From Streptomyces sp. CBMA152 (GTDB lineage: Bacteria; Actinomycetota; Actinomycetes; Streptomycetales; Streptomycetaceae), in contig NZ_MECJ01000015.1 of the NCBI RefSeq assembly GCF_014596475.1, positions 310,001-374,000 of the forward strand: a stretch of 64,000 nt of DNA, written 5' to 3'. The position numbers and the translations under genes were made by a program. Shown here one piece after another: positions 33,255 to 42,236 of this stretch. Under the pieces are notes generated by a model. It was not told where the DNA came from and ran no database searches. It was given only the letters and a program-made list of their open reading frames with translations. Within the stretch, counting starts at the first letter, position 1; each line of letters opens with the position of its first letter.

Positions 33255-34694
33255 ATGTCCGGAGACCGCCCGACCCTGCCGCCGGTGCGGCTGCACTCCG
33301 AGGCCGAACTCGCGCGCGACGCGCTCGCCGCCCCGCTGCTCGCCCGCGCGGTCCGGCTCGCCCGCTGGGCCGGGCCGGACACCCGGGTCGGGGCCGGGGG
33401 CGAGCTCGTCGAGGAGCAACTGCCCGCCGCTGCCGCCGAACTGGGCCTGCCGGCCGACGAGGACGGCTGGGCGGACGCGAGCGAGGCCTGGCGGGTCGCT
33501 GTCGACGCCTCGCTGGTCGACGTGGAGGACGCCGAGGACGAGGACGGCGAGGGCAGCGCCACCCAGGGCGAGGCGCTGGCCCTGCTCACCTCCGGCTCCC
33601 CGCAGGATGTCCTGACCACCTGGCTGGACGCGTTCGACGCGGTCTTCGCGGACGCGACCGCCCCCGTGCTCGACGACTTCGCCGATCTGATCGGCGACGA
33701 CGGCGAGGTCGACTTCGACCGGCTCGAATGGGACCCCCAGGCCGAGACGGACTTCCTGGAGGGCGTCCTCGGAAACCTCTATCTGCTCACCGTGACCGAG
33801 GGTGGCGCGGGCGACGGCCCGGTGCCGCTGCCCGCGCTCGCCGCGTCGATGATCGTCCCCGACGACATGGGCGAGCCCACCGACGACATCCTGGAGCAGG
33901 TCTCGGACGCGATGATGCGCCTCGACGACCAGTTCCGGCTCCTGGAACCGATCGGCCTGGTCGAGTACCGGCCGGTCGACGAGGCGCTGATGGCCGAGGA
34001 GGGCGAGGAGCCCGCCCCGCCCGTCGACGACGAGGACGTCGCCCGGTACGGCATGGTCCGCCTCACCCCGCTGGGTCTCTACGGCGTACGGGCCCGGATG
34101 CTGGAGGCGGGCGTGGAGGCGCCGGCCGTCGGCGACCTCGCGGACAAGGGCGCGGACGTGCTGCTCGACGGCATCGCGTACTACCCGGAGGCGGCCGCCC
34201 GCGCGGAGACCGAGCAGTGGCTGGCCCGGCATGAACTGCCCTCCGCTGTACGTGAGTTGCTGGCGGCGGCGCGTGGCTCGGACGAGCGCGGACCGCTGCG
34301 CCGGCTGCACTGCCAGCAGGCGCTCGCCCTGACCGGCCCCGAGGCCGAGCCCGCGCTGCGCGAGGTCCTGGACGACGCGGAGCTGGGCGGCCTCGCCCGG
34401 GTCTGGCTCGCCGAGCGCGGCGCGGCGGACGTTCCGGCGCCGCCAGAGGCCATGGTGTTCTGGCTCGCCGTGGACACGATCGCCGCGCAGCTGGCGGTGG
34501 ACGGGGATCTGGAGGAGCTCCAGGGCCTGGTGGAGGGGCTCGTCGGCCAGCACAGCGGCTTCTTCGACGCGGCCTGGCGGGTCGACCACCCCGCTACGGC
34601 GGACGTCCTGGAGGCGATGGGGCGGCTGCATCCGGAGAAGAAGGTGGCGAAGGAAGCGCGTAAAGCGGCGTTTAAGGCCCGGTCGCGGGCGTAG
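33255..34694 (+). CDS. large acidic conserved protein of unknown function
   Basis: The 479-aa product is acidic, with a DVEDAEDEDGEGS stretch near residue 95 and several Asp/Glu-rich segments. It is largely alpha-helical in character and ends in a basic KKVAKEARKAAFKARSRA tail. GAGGAG lies 10 bases before the ATG at 33255. No known domain is recognised; I know it only as a conserved Streptomyces type. Confidence 0.7.
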   Translation: MSGDRPTLPPVRLHSEAELARDALAAPLLARAVRLARWAGPDTRVGAGGELVEEQLPAAAAELGLPADEDGWADASEAWRVAVDASLVDVEDAEDEDGEGSATQGEALALLTSGSPQDVLTTWLDAFDAVFADATAPVLDDFADLIGDDGEVDFDRLEWDPQAETDFLEGVLGNLYLLTVTEGGAGDGPVPLPALAASMIVPDDMGEPTDDILEQVSDAMMRLDDQFRLLEPIGLVEYRPVDEALMAEEGEEPAPPVDDEDVARYGMVRLTPLGLYGVRARMLEAGVEAPAVGDLADKGADVLLDGIAYYPEAAARAETEQWLARHELPSAVRELLAAARGSDERGPLRRLHCQQALALTGPEAEPALREVLDDAELGGLARVWLAERGAADVPAPPEAMVFWLAVDTIAAQLAVDGDLEELQGLVEGLVGQHSGFFDAAWRVDHPATADVLEAMGRLHPEKKVAKEARKAAFKARSRA

Positions 34695-34733
34695 CGCTTT
34701 AGGTGCGGTGCCCGGGCTTTGGCTGCGGGCCGG

Positions 34734-34795
34734 TGGGGGCTGGTCGCGCCGTTCCCCGCGCCCCTTGAAAGGGCCCTTCGGGCCCTCCTGGGGGT
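34734..34795. repeat. dispersed intergenic repeat, copy 2, with terminator hairpin
   Basis: GGGGGCTGGTCGCGCCGTTC repeats the sequence near 27340. It is followed by a 7-bp perfect hairpin AGGGCCC-TTC-GGGCCCT (34770-34786). It separates the convergent acidic protein and kinase-like genes, so it can terminate both. Confidence 0.65.
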
Positions 34796-34808
34796 GCGGG
34801 TACAGCGT

Positions 34809-36920
34809 TTAGCTCGGCGCGCTGAACGTTGTCAGGGTGGTGCCTGCGTAGATGTGCACCAAGCCGTCCCCCGCCGTGCCGTACACCTCGCCGTGGCCCT
34901 CGAACGGTGTCGCCCAGACCAGCTTTCCCGTTGCCGGGTCCAGGGCGTGCAGGGCGGGTTGGCCGGTGCCGGGCTCGGGGCCTGTGGCGTACAGGTGGCC
35001 GTTCGCCAGTAGGGGTGGGGTGCTGCCCGGCGTCGTGATCCGGGCTACGTCCGTACGCAGCCAGCGCGTTCTTCCGGTGGTCGCGTCCAGGGCGCACAAC
35101 TCCGTGGGCGAACCGGCGTGTACGAGTTCGCCGGTGGCCGTCGGCGTCACCGAGACGGAAGCGGTGACGCCTCGGGACCACAGCGTGGTGCGGGTCGTCA
35201 GGTCGACGGCGCTGACCGCCTCGCCCGCCGCGAAGTAGCCGGTGCCGACGGCCCCGGGGTGGGCGTCGGGCCGGAGTGCGCCGCCCTCGATCGTCGTCTC
35301 CTGGTGGCCGTCGGAGGCCCGCAGCACATACAGCGGGTCCGACGGGGAGTGGGTGGAGGCGGCGATCGCGAACCGTCCGCCCGCGTGCCGCAGTGCCGTC
35401 ACCCCCGCCGCCGTGCCCTCGTGGGACCAGAGCGGGGCGCCGGTCAGCAGGTCGTAGCCGTACGCGCGCCACGAGCGCCCCTCCGTACCGTACGACTCGT
35501 ACGTGACCAGGCACGCGACCTTGTCGCCGAGCGCCAACAGGCCGGAGGAGCCGTCCAGTTCGGCGACCGGGCCACGGGTCTCCCAGCGGATGTCGCCCGT
35601 GGTCGCGTCGAGCGCGGCCAGGGTCGGGGCGCCGTGCTGGTCCGCGCGCACGATGTGGACGAGGTCCTTGTCGTGCGGCACGACCTGGGTGACGCCGTGC
35701 GCGTCGCGCTGCCAGCGGACCGCGCCGGTCGCCGGGTCGAGCCGGGTCAGCTTCGTGGTGTCGTGGACGTAGAGCGCGTCGCCGTGGCGCAGCAGCGAGC
35801 CGCCGTGCTGGAGGTCGCCGACCTCGCGGGTCCATACGGTGCGTCCGCGCGGCCAGGACGTGGTCTTCGTGTCCGTGGCCGTCCCTGACGCGTTGCCGCC
35901 GCCCTCCAGCGCTACTGCCGTCGAGATCCCGGTGGCGGCGACGGCGCCGGACGCCGACCAGAGCAGGAAGCGGCGGCGGGTGGTCGGCGGGGTGGCGGCG
36001 GCTGTGTCCGGGACGGCGGCCGGTGCCTCGGGGGTCGGGACCGGTTCCTCGGGAACGGGTGCCGCCGCGACCAGTTCGGCCGTGGCCTCCTCGTGCTGGC
36101 GTATCAGGCCGGTGACCGGCTCCCGCTCCCACCAGGGCTCGGGCGTGCCGCGCGCGGCGCACCAGGCCAGGGCCTCGGCCACGGTGGGCCGCTCGGCCGG
36201 GTCGCGGGCGAGGCAGCGCCCGAGGAACTCGCGCCAGTCGGTGCCCGGCACCCCGTCGAGGTCGGGCTCGTCGTGCAGGGTGCGGTGGAGGACCTTGGGG
36301 GCGCTGCCCGCGCCGAACGGGTTGCGGCCGGTGGCGCAGAGCGCGAGCAGCCCGCCGAGCGCGAACACATCGGCGGCCGGGCCGTTTTCGGCGTCGCCGG
36401 TCAACTGCTCGGGCGCGATGAACCCGGGCGAGCCGACCGTCGAGTCGTCCCCGGAACCGCTGATCCCCTTGGCGATCCCCAAGTTGATGACCTTCGGCCC
36501 GTCCCGGGTCACGATCACATTGGCGGGCTTGAGGTCGCGGTGGACGAGGCCGACCGCGTGCACGGCCGTCAGCGCCTGCGCCAACAGGGCGCCCAGTGCG
36601 GCGAGTTGACCCTCGTCGAGCGGCCCGAGCGCGGAGACCGCCTCGGAGAGGGAGGGGCCCGCGCAGTACGCGGTGGCCAGCCACGGCGGCTCGGCGTCCG
36701 GGTCGGCCGCGAGCACCCCGGCGGTGTACGGCCCGTCGACGGCCCGGGCCGCGACCACCTCGCGGCGCAGCCGCTCGCGGAAGCGGGGGTCGGCCGCGAG
36801 CCGCGTGTGCACGGTCCTCAGCGCGACGAGCCGCCCCGACCCGGCCCGGGCGAGATGCACCTGCCCCGCACCGCCCTCGCCGAGCAGCGCGACGAGCCGG
36901 TACCCGCCGATCTCCCGCAC
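34809..36920 (-). CDS. membrane kinase-like protein with PQQ propeller, probable pseudokinase
   Basis: The 703-aa protein has a Ser/Thr kinase-like domain (1-260), a Pro-rich linker, one membrane segment (about 317-340) and an extracellular propeller with six xDxxTGxxxW repeats such as LDPATGAVRW. The glycine loop GEGGAGQVH, HRDLKPAN (127-134) and APE (169-171) are present, but the ATP-binding lysine position is R35 (LVALRTV) and the DFG aspartate is N146 (VINLGIAK). It is therefore likely inactive or atypical. The GTG at 36920 has AGGAGG 4 bases upstream. Confidence 0.88.
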   Translation of the reverse strand: MREIGGYRLVALLGEGGAGQVHLARAGSGRLVALRTVHTRLAADPRFRERLRREVVAARAVDGPYTAGVLAADPDAEPPWLATAYCAGPSLSEAVSALGPLDEGQLAALGALLAQALTAVHAVGLVHRDLKPANVIVTRDGPKVINLGIAKGISGSGDDSTVGSPGFIAPEQLTGDAENGPAADVFALGGLLALCATGRNPFGAGSAPKVLHRTLHDEPDLDGVPGTDWREFLGRCLARDPAERPTVAEALAWCAARGTPEPWWEREPVTGLIRQHEEATAELVAAAPVPEEPVPTPEAPAAVPDTAAATPPTTRRRFLLWSASGAVAATGISTAVALEGGGNASGTATDTKTTSWPRGRTVWTREVGDLQHGGSLLRHGDALYVHDTTKLTRLDPATGAVRWQRDAHGVTQVVPHDKDLVHIVRADQHGAPTLAALDATTGDIRWETRGPVAELDGSSGLLALGDKVACLVTYESYGTEGRSWRAYGYDLLTGAPLWSHEGTAAGVTALRHAGGRFAIAASTHSPSDPLYVLRASDGHQETTIEGGALRPDAHPGAVGTGYFAAGEAVSAVDLTTRTTLWSRGVTASVSVTPTATGELVHAGSPTELCALDATTGRTRWLRTDVARITTPGSTPPLLANGHLYATGPEPGTGQPALHALDPATGKLVWATPFEGHGEVYGTAGDGLVHIYAGTTLTTFSAPS

Positions 36921-37108
36921 CGCACCTCCTGGTCCATCCCTCAAGTCCCACAGTCGTCAGGATGTGCGACGCCGGGGGCGCGCCGGTCGGTTGCGGGGAC
37001 GAAGATACCGGGGTGTGAGATGCGTCCCGATGGGCGGGGTGATCAGCGCGAGGTCCGCCCCCGGAGAAGGCGGGCCATCCGGAATGAGCTGGACCCGGTC
37101 CGCGCGGC

Positions 37109-38566
37109 TCAGTGCGCCGTCCGCCCCTTGCTCTTGATCACCACCGCCGCGACCACCACCGCGCTCAGTGCGATCAGCGCGCCCACCCCGAACGCACTCG
37201 TCGCGCTCAGCGTGATCACCTCGGCCGGGGTCCCGGACGAGCCCCGGGTGGCCGTGCCCGCCACCGTCACCAGGACGGAGAGCCCGAGCGTCCCGCCGAG
37301 CCACTGGAGCGTCTGGAGCAGTCCGGACGCGGCCCCGGCGTCGGCGGCCCCCACCCCGGTCAGGATCGTCGCGTTGAGTGGCATGAAGCTGAGCCCGACG
37401 CCCACACCGAGCACCGCCATCGGCCCGAGCACCCCGGACACGTAGTCCCCGTCGGCGCGCAGCCGCGTCAGCCAGAAGCCCGCGACGACCATCAGCGACA
37501 TCCCGGTCACCAGCACCGGCTTCGCCCCGTACCGCTGGAGCAGCTTCGGTACGAACCGGAGCACCGTGAACATCGCGACGGTCAGCGGCAGGAACGCGAA
37601 GCCCGCGCGCAGCGGCCCGTATCCGAGCACGTGCTGCACGTACTGCGTCAGGAAGAAGAACGCCCCGAACATCCCGGCCGGCAGCAGCAGGATGTCGATG
37701 TACGCGCCCGCCCGGTTGCGGTCCTTGAACAGCCGCAGCGGTGCGATGGGCTGGGCGGCCCGTGACTCGACGTACACGAACGCGGCGAGCAGCACACCGG
37801 CCAGCGCGAACGAGAGCTCGGCGACGCCGTTGTTCCAGCCGCGCTCCGCGACCCGCACGAAGGCGTACACGAGGGCCGTCATTCCGGCGGTCCCGGTCAG
37901 CGCGCCCGCCGCGTCGAAGTGTCCGCGTCGGCGCGGTGTCTCGCGTACGTACCGGGGCAGCGCCAGCGCGACGGCGACGCCGATCGGCACGTTGATCAGC
38001 AGCGCCCAGCGCCAGGACGCCCACGCGGTGAGCGCGCCGCCGAGGACGAGGCCCAGCGACGCGCCTATGGAGGCGACCGAGGTGTAGATCGACAGGGCGT
38101 GGTTGCGGCGCGGCCCCTCCTCGAAGTTGGTGGTGATCAGCGCGAGCGTGCTGGGCGCGGTGAGCGCCGAGCCGACGCCCTGGAGCGCGCGGGCGGCGAG
38201 CAGCCAGCCGCCGCCGTCGGCCAGTCCGCCGAGCAGGGAGGCGAGCGCGAACACGCTGACGCCGATGGTGAGCGTGCGGCGGCGGCCCGCGATGTCGCCG
38301 ATCCGGCCGCCGAGCAGCAGAAGACCGCCGAAGGCGAGGGTGTACGCGTTGAGCACCCAGGAGAGCGAGGTGGTGCTGAAGTGCAGGTCGTGCTGGATGT
38401 CGGGCAGGGCGACGTTGACGACGGTGGAGTCGACGCCGACCATCAGGTACGCCGTGACGATGACGGCCAGGACGGCACCGGGGCGCTGGGTCCGTGCCGT
38501 GTCGGCCGGGGGCTGCTGGGTCGCGCCCGAGGGTGCGACGGTCTGGGCGGAACGCGCGGACGGCAT
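37109..38566 (-). CDS. DHA2-type MFS drug exporter
   Basis: The 485-aa protein has about 14 membrane segments and the DHA2 signatures VDSTVVNVALPDIQ in helix 1, LLLGGRIGDIAGRRRTL after helix 2 and GVGSALTAPSTLALI in helix 5. It belongs with EmrB/QacA exporters of antibiotics and dyes. GGGAG lies 6 bases before the ATG. A divergent TetR gene and a strong operator lie 126 bases upstream. Confidence 0.93.
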   Translation of the reverse strand: MPSARSAQTVAPSGATQQPPADTARTQRPGAVLAVIVTAYLMVGVDSTVVNVALPDIQHDLHFSTTSLSWVLNAYTLAFGGLLLLGGRIGDIAGRRRTLTIGVSVFALASLLGGLADGGGWLLAARALQGVGSALTAPSTLALITTNFEEGPRRNHALSIYTSVASIGASLGLVLGGALTAWASWRWALLINVPIGVAVALALPRYVRETPRRRGHFDAAGALTGTAGMTALVYAFVRVAERGWNNGVAELSFALAGVLLAAFVYVESRAAQPIAPLRLFKDRNRAGAYIDILLLPAGMFGAFFFLTQYVQHVLGYGPLRAGFAFLPLTVAMFTVLRFVPKLLQRYGAKPVLVTGMSLMVVAGFWLTRLRADGDYVSGVLGPMAVLGVGVGLSFMPLNATILTGVGAADAGAASGLLQTLQWLGGTLGLSVLVTVAGTATRGSSGTPAEVITLSATSAFGVGALIALSAVVVAAVVIKSKGRTAH

Positions 38567-38624
38567 GGTCAACTCCCGTACTGGAAGCCCCCGGTATGAG
38601 GGCAGCGCGAAGCGGCACCTCAAG

Positions 38625-38673
38625 CGGGGACTGTCTCCGTTTGATGTCAGGTAAGATACGGAGACAGTCCCCG
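38625..38673. promoter_or_regulatory. paired TetR operator between the MFS and TetR genes
   Basis: Perfect 16-bp arms (CGGGGACTGTCTCCGT and its complement) lie at 38625-38640 and 38658-38673 with a 17-base spacer. Each arm is itself nearly symmetric (GGRGAC-A-GTCYCC), so two repressor dimers could bind 33 bases apart, about three helical turns. A rightward -10 TAAGAT (38652-38657) lies in the spacer, ideal for repression. Confidence 0.75.
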
Positions 38674-38692
38674 GTTCGCAAGGAGGAACCAG

Positions 38693-39325
38693 ATGACGCA
38701 GGCGGGAGCGGGTGGCACGAAGGCTTCGGCGGGTGGCGTGACGGCGGTCGGTGCGGCGGCGGTCAAGCCGATGCGGGCCGATGCCCGGCGCAACTACGAG
38801 CGCATCCTCAAGGAGGCGGCGGTCGCCTTCGCGGAACACGGCGAGCAGGCGTCCCTGGACGACATCGCCAAGCGTGCGGGCGTCGGATCCGGCACGCTCT
38901 ACCGGCACTTCCCGACCCGCCAGGCCCTTCTTGAGGGCGTGTACGTCGAGAGCATCGACGAAATCTCCGCCCGGGCCGACGAGTTGAGGGCCGAGCTGCC
39001 TCCCGGTGAGGCGCTGACCGCCTGGCTGACCGAGCTTGCCGACCAGATGATGCGCATCCGCGGGCTCAAGGCGCTGCTCGGTGCGGCCGTCACCGACGGC
39101 AGCTCGCCGGTCCTGTCCGCGTGCAGCGAATCCCTGAAGGGCGCCGCCGACCGGCTGCTCGCCGCCGCCCAGGACGCGGGTGCGGTCCGCCGCGACCTCA
39201 AGCGCACCGAACTCCTGCGCCTGACCCACGCCCTCGCCACCGCCGCCGAGCTCTCCCGGGGCGGGCCCGAGGACGTGGGCCGCTATCTGACGCTGCTCAT
39301 CGAGGGGATCGGCACCTCCGCCTGA
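38693..39325 (+). CDS. TetR-family repressor of the MFS exporter
   Basis: The 210-aa protein has a 30-residue Ala/Gly-rich N-terminus, then a TetR domain (AEHGEQASLDDIAKRAGVGS, then TLYRHFPTRQAL). AAGGAGGAACC precedes the ATG. It is divergent from a DHA2 exporter with a strong inverted repeat between them, the standard arrangement for a drug-inducible pump. Confidence 0.92.
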   Translation: MTQAGAGGTKASAGGVTAVGAAAVKPMRADARRNYERILKEAAVAFAEHGEQASLDDIAKRAGVGSGTLYRHFPTRQALLEGVYVESIDEISARADELRAELPPGEALTAWLTELADQMMRIRGLKALLGAAVTDGSSPVLSACSESLKGAADRLLAAAQDAGAVRRDLKRTELLRLTHALATAAELSRGGPEDVGRYLTLLIEGIGTSA

Positions 39326-39337
39326 CCCCGGCCGGGC

Positions 39338-40558
39338 TCAGGTCGTCCGCTTGAGCACCAGGCTGACGTTGTGGCCGCCGAAACCGAAGGAGTTGGCGAG
39401 GGCCGCGTCCCACTGGCCCGTACGGTTGGTGCCCGCGACCACATCGAGCGTGACCGCCGGGTCCAGGCGGTCGAGGTTGCGGGTGGCCGGGACGGTGCCC
39501 TCGTGCAGGGCGAGCAGGGCCGCCATCGCGCCCACCGCGCCGGACGCGCCGAGCATATGGCCGGTCATCGACTTCGTCGCGGTGACGACCGGATGCGTGC
39601 CGATCGCCTGGGCCACCGCCTCCGCCTCGGCCAGGTCGCCCGGCGGCGTCGAGGTGGCGTGGGCGTGCACCACGCCGATGTCGGACGGGCTCAACCGGGC
39701 GTCCCGCAGCGCCGTCTCGATCGCCCGGACCTGCCCGGACACGTCGGACGCGGTGATGTGGTCGGCGCTGGAGGTCACGCCCGCCCCCGCCACGGCCCCG
39801 TACGCCCGCGCCCGCCGCGCCCGCGCGAACTCCGCCCGCTCCAGGACCAGCACGCCCGCGCCCTCGCCCATCACGAACCCGCTGCGGTCCACGTCGAACG
39901 GCCGGGACACCGACTCCGGGTCGTCCCCCTGTGTCGACACCGCCTTCATCTGCGCGAACGCGGCGAGCGTGAACGGGTGCAGGCAGGCTTCCGTGCCGCC
40001 CGCGACCACCACATCGGCCCGGCCCGCACGGATCAGGTCGAGCCCCATCGCGATCGCCTCGGCCCCGGACGCACAGGCGCTCACGGGGGTGCGCGCGCCG
40101 CCCTTCGCGCCGAGGTCGATGGAGACCCAGGCCGCCGGCCCGTTGGGCATCAGCATCGGCACGGCGTACGGGGAGAGCCTGCGGGCGCCGCCCTTCTCGT
40201 ACGTGTCGTCCTGGCCCAGCGTGGTCAGTACGCCGCCGGTGCCGGTGCCGATCACCACGGCGAGCCGCTCGGGCTCCACCTCGGGGGCGCCCGCGTCCCG
40301 CCAGGCCTCACGGGAGCTGATCAGGGCGAGTTGTTCACATCGATCAAGGCGGCGGGCCTCGACCCGGTCGAGCAGCGAGGCCGGGTCGACGGACAGTGCC
40401 GCTCCGACCCGGACCGGCAGCCGCTCCGCCCACTCCTCGGCGAGCAGGGACACCCCGGACGTGCCACTGAGCAGCCCCGACCAGGTGGACGCGGTGTCGG
40501 TGCCGAGGGGGGTGATCGCGCCGAGCCCGGTCACCAGTACGTCTTCAAGATCGCTCAT
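39338..40558 (-). CDS. beta-ketoacyl-ACP synthase (FabF-like)
   Basis: The 406-aa ketosynthase has the complete catalytic set: C162 in VSACASGAE, H300 in HAHATSTPPGD, K329 and H334 in TATKSMTGHMLGASG. It extends acyl chains on ACP in fatty acid or polyketide synthesis. No ACP, chain-length factor or other fab genes are adjacent, so it may be an accessory FabF or belong to a small pathway. It ends 12 bases from the convergent TetR gene. Confidence 0.88.
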   Translation of the reverse strand: MSDLEDVLVTGLGAITPLGTDTASTWSGLLSGTSGVSLLAEEWAERLPVRVGAALSVDPASLLDRVEARRLDRCEQLALISSREAWRDAGAPEVEPERLAVVIGTGTGGVLTTLGQDDTYEKGGARRLSPYAVPMLMPNGPAAWVSIDLGAKGGARTPVSACASGAEAIAMGLDLIRAGRADVVVAGGTEACLHPFTLAAFAQMKAVSTQGDDPESVSRPFDVDRSGFVMGEGAGVLVLERAEFARARRARAYGAVAGAGVTSSADHITASDVSGQVRAIETALRDARLSPSDIGVVHAHATSTPPGDLAEAEAVAQAIGTHPVVTATKSMTGHMLGASGAVGAMAALLALHEGTVPATRNLDRLDPAVTLDVVAGTNRTGQWDAALANSFGFGGHNVSLVLKRTT

Positions 40559-40704
40559 GCCCCGAGCCTGCCAGGCGGAGGCGGATGCGGGGGATGGTCC
40601 AAGGGGATCGATTTGTCCGGTGGGTGTTGTGGGGTTTCCACAGGTGTGGTCGCCCCGGGGTGGGTGAGGCGGGCCCGGCCGTCAGCTGCGGGGCCCACCA
40701 CCCG

Positions 40705-40839
40705 TCAGAGCGCCTCGGCCGACGGCTTCACCATCCCCCGTACCGTCCGGGACTTCACGAAGTTCCCCAGCGCCGTCATCTCCCACTCGCCGGAGAACTG
40801 CTTGATCAACTTGGCCATCATCGGACAGGTCGCGATTCA
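40705..40839 (-). pseudogene. 3' remnant of a TerD-like gene cut by the prophage
   Basis: Reading leftward, MAKLIKQFSGEWEMTALGNF continues for 37 residues to a stop at 40705, with a possible start at 40818 but no ribosome site. The GEWEMTALG pattern resembles the end of TerD-family stress proteins. Upstream the frame stops at 40837-40839, inside what should be the gene body. The rest is presumably at the far prophage end. The TerD assignment is tentative. Confidence 0.55.
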
Positions 40840-40885
40840 TGGCCTCTGAGCTGCACAGATTAGGCGTCTACTTGGTCAACTGGGA
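40801..40885. other. probable left attachment junction (attL) of the prophage
   Basis: The host gene remnant and the integrase stop (40860) bracket the junction, most likely between 40815 and 40860. Two similar 14-base segments, CTTGATCAACTTGG at 40801 and CTTGGTCAACTGGG at 40871, lie 70 bases apart and could be integrase-binding sites or part of the core. No tRNA gene is present. Confidence 0.5.
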
Positions 40886-42167
40886 GAGGAGTGGGAAACG
40901 GGGGCATCCACAGGCCCCCCGCAGCACGATGGAAGGAGTCCCACCGCTCTTGCTGCGCCTCAACGATATCCTGCTCCATCTTGATGGTCAGGTTGCCGTA
41001 CAACCCCCGCACGCCCGCAATCTCGTGCCCCATCCGCGTCTCGATCGCGGTCTCCGAATGCCCGTCCTCCTCAAGGCACTCCTTCATCCAGTGCCGCAGA
41101 CGGTAGATCGGCTCCTCGGTGGCCGAGAACTCCTGGACGGCAGGAATCGCCGGACGCAGGAAGTCCTGGCGCGCATCACGTTCGGGGGAGCCGTCACGGA
41201 TCGGACACCAGTAGTCGCGGTTGAAGCAAGCCGACAGCAGCGGGCCGCCGTTCATGGCCGGGAACGTCCATGGCGAGGCATGCGAGGCGGCCAGCGCGAC
41301 ATGCATCTCCTGTAGGAACGGGGCCCGGACCAGGGTGCGGTACGAGTCGTACTTGGGGCTGGTCAGCGTCGGCTTCCCGTCCACCCACTGGTGCTGGTAC
41401 TGCACCCGGGTGGCGGGCATCTTCGTGTAACGCTCCAGCGACTCCGCACGTAGCTCCGGATCGGGCTCGCATTCGGGCCACGCTGGGCTGCCGTAGCACT
41501 TCTGCAGTCCGTACATTTCGCCGGGCCGCTGGGCCTGGAAGGCCGCATCCCAGATGTACACCCAGCCGGTGTACCCCCACACCGTGTACGCGTTCACGGC
41601 CAGCTGGTAGACGGGGCCCATCGCGAGCGGCCGCTTCTTCTTGCGCGCCTTCTTCACGTACTTGCCGCGGCGCGGGGTGGCCTGCGGGACGGGTGACTCG
41701 GTGCGGTATTTGTAGCGCACGACAGCGTCACCCATGATCATGCCGAAGATCATGAGGATGTCATCGACGTAGGTTTTGACGAGCTCGCCCCGCGCGACCC
41801 GCTGATTGAGGGCCTTCTTCCAGGCGTCGTACTCGGGGGTGGTGATGTCACCGACGCGGCGTCTACCCCACTGCTTATCAACGTGGCACTTGATCATCGA
41901 CTTGTAGCGCTTGATGGACCCGGGCCGCAGGTCCTGCGCTTCCAGCCAGATCGGCAGCGTGTAGTCCTTCATCAGGATGTCGCCGCGGCCCTTCGGGACG
42001 TGCTTGTCGTGGCGGACCTCGTACTCCCGGTCCAGACCGTAGTCGTATGCGGTGTCGTAGTCGTCGAAGCCCGACTCGCTCTCGTACTTCTTCTTCCCGT
42101 TGTCCAGGTACTCGCCGGCCCACCACTTGACCCGGAACTTGTTGCCGCGCTGTTCGACGTATGGCAT
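40860..42167 (-). CDS. int: phage tyrosine integrase
   Basis: The 435-aa recombinase has an N-terminal arm-binding region (MPYVEQRGNKFRVKWW), a core-binding helix domain (about 60-155) and a catalytic domain with R214 (AQRPGEM), K272 (SPKYDSYRTLV), R358, H381 (RMGHEIAG) and nucleophile Y390 (GLYGNLT). The usual HxxR box is YRLRH, with Tyr355 in place of the first His. Inserts around 223-265 and 295-350 make it longer than average. It lies next to the host junction and reads toward it. Confidence 0.92.
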   Translation of the reverse strand: MPYVEQRGNKFRVKWWAGEYLDNGKKKYESESGFDDYDTAYDYGLDREYEVRHDKHVPKGRGDILMKDYTLPIWLEAQDLRPGSIKRYKSMIKCHVDKQWGRRRVGDITTPEYDAWKKALNQRVARGELVKTYVDDILMIFGMIMGDAVVRYKYRTESPVPQATPRRGKYVKKARKKKRPLAMGPVYQLAVNAYTVWGYTGWVYIWDAAFQAQRPGEMYGLQKCYGSPAWPECEPDPELRAESLERYTKMPATRVQYQHQWVDGKPTLTSPKYDSYRTLVRAPFLQEMHVALAASHASPWTFPAMNGGPLLSACFNRDYWCPIRDGSPERDARQDFLRPAIPAVQEFSATEEPIYRLRHWMKECLEEDGHSETAIETRMGHEIAGVRGLYGNLTIKMEQDIVEAQQERWDSFHRAAGGLWMPPFPTPLPVDQVDA

Positions 42168-42236
42168 GCGGACCCCCTCGCTGCGGCTGGTGAGCGGTGA
42201 CCGGCTGGCACCCCTACCGCCGGTCCTCCGCTGCGG

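Noticed and set aside
40559..40859. A tRNA gene as prophage attachment site
   Set aside because: No cloverleaf-like segment is visible; the region instead holds the end of a protein gene.
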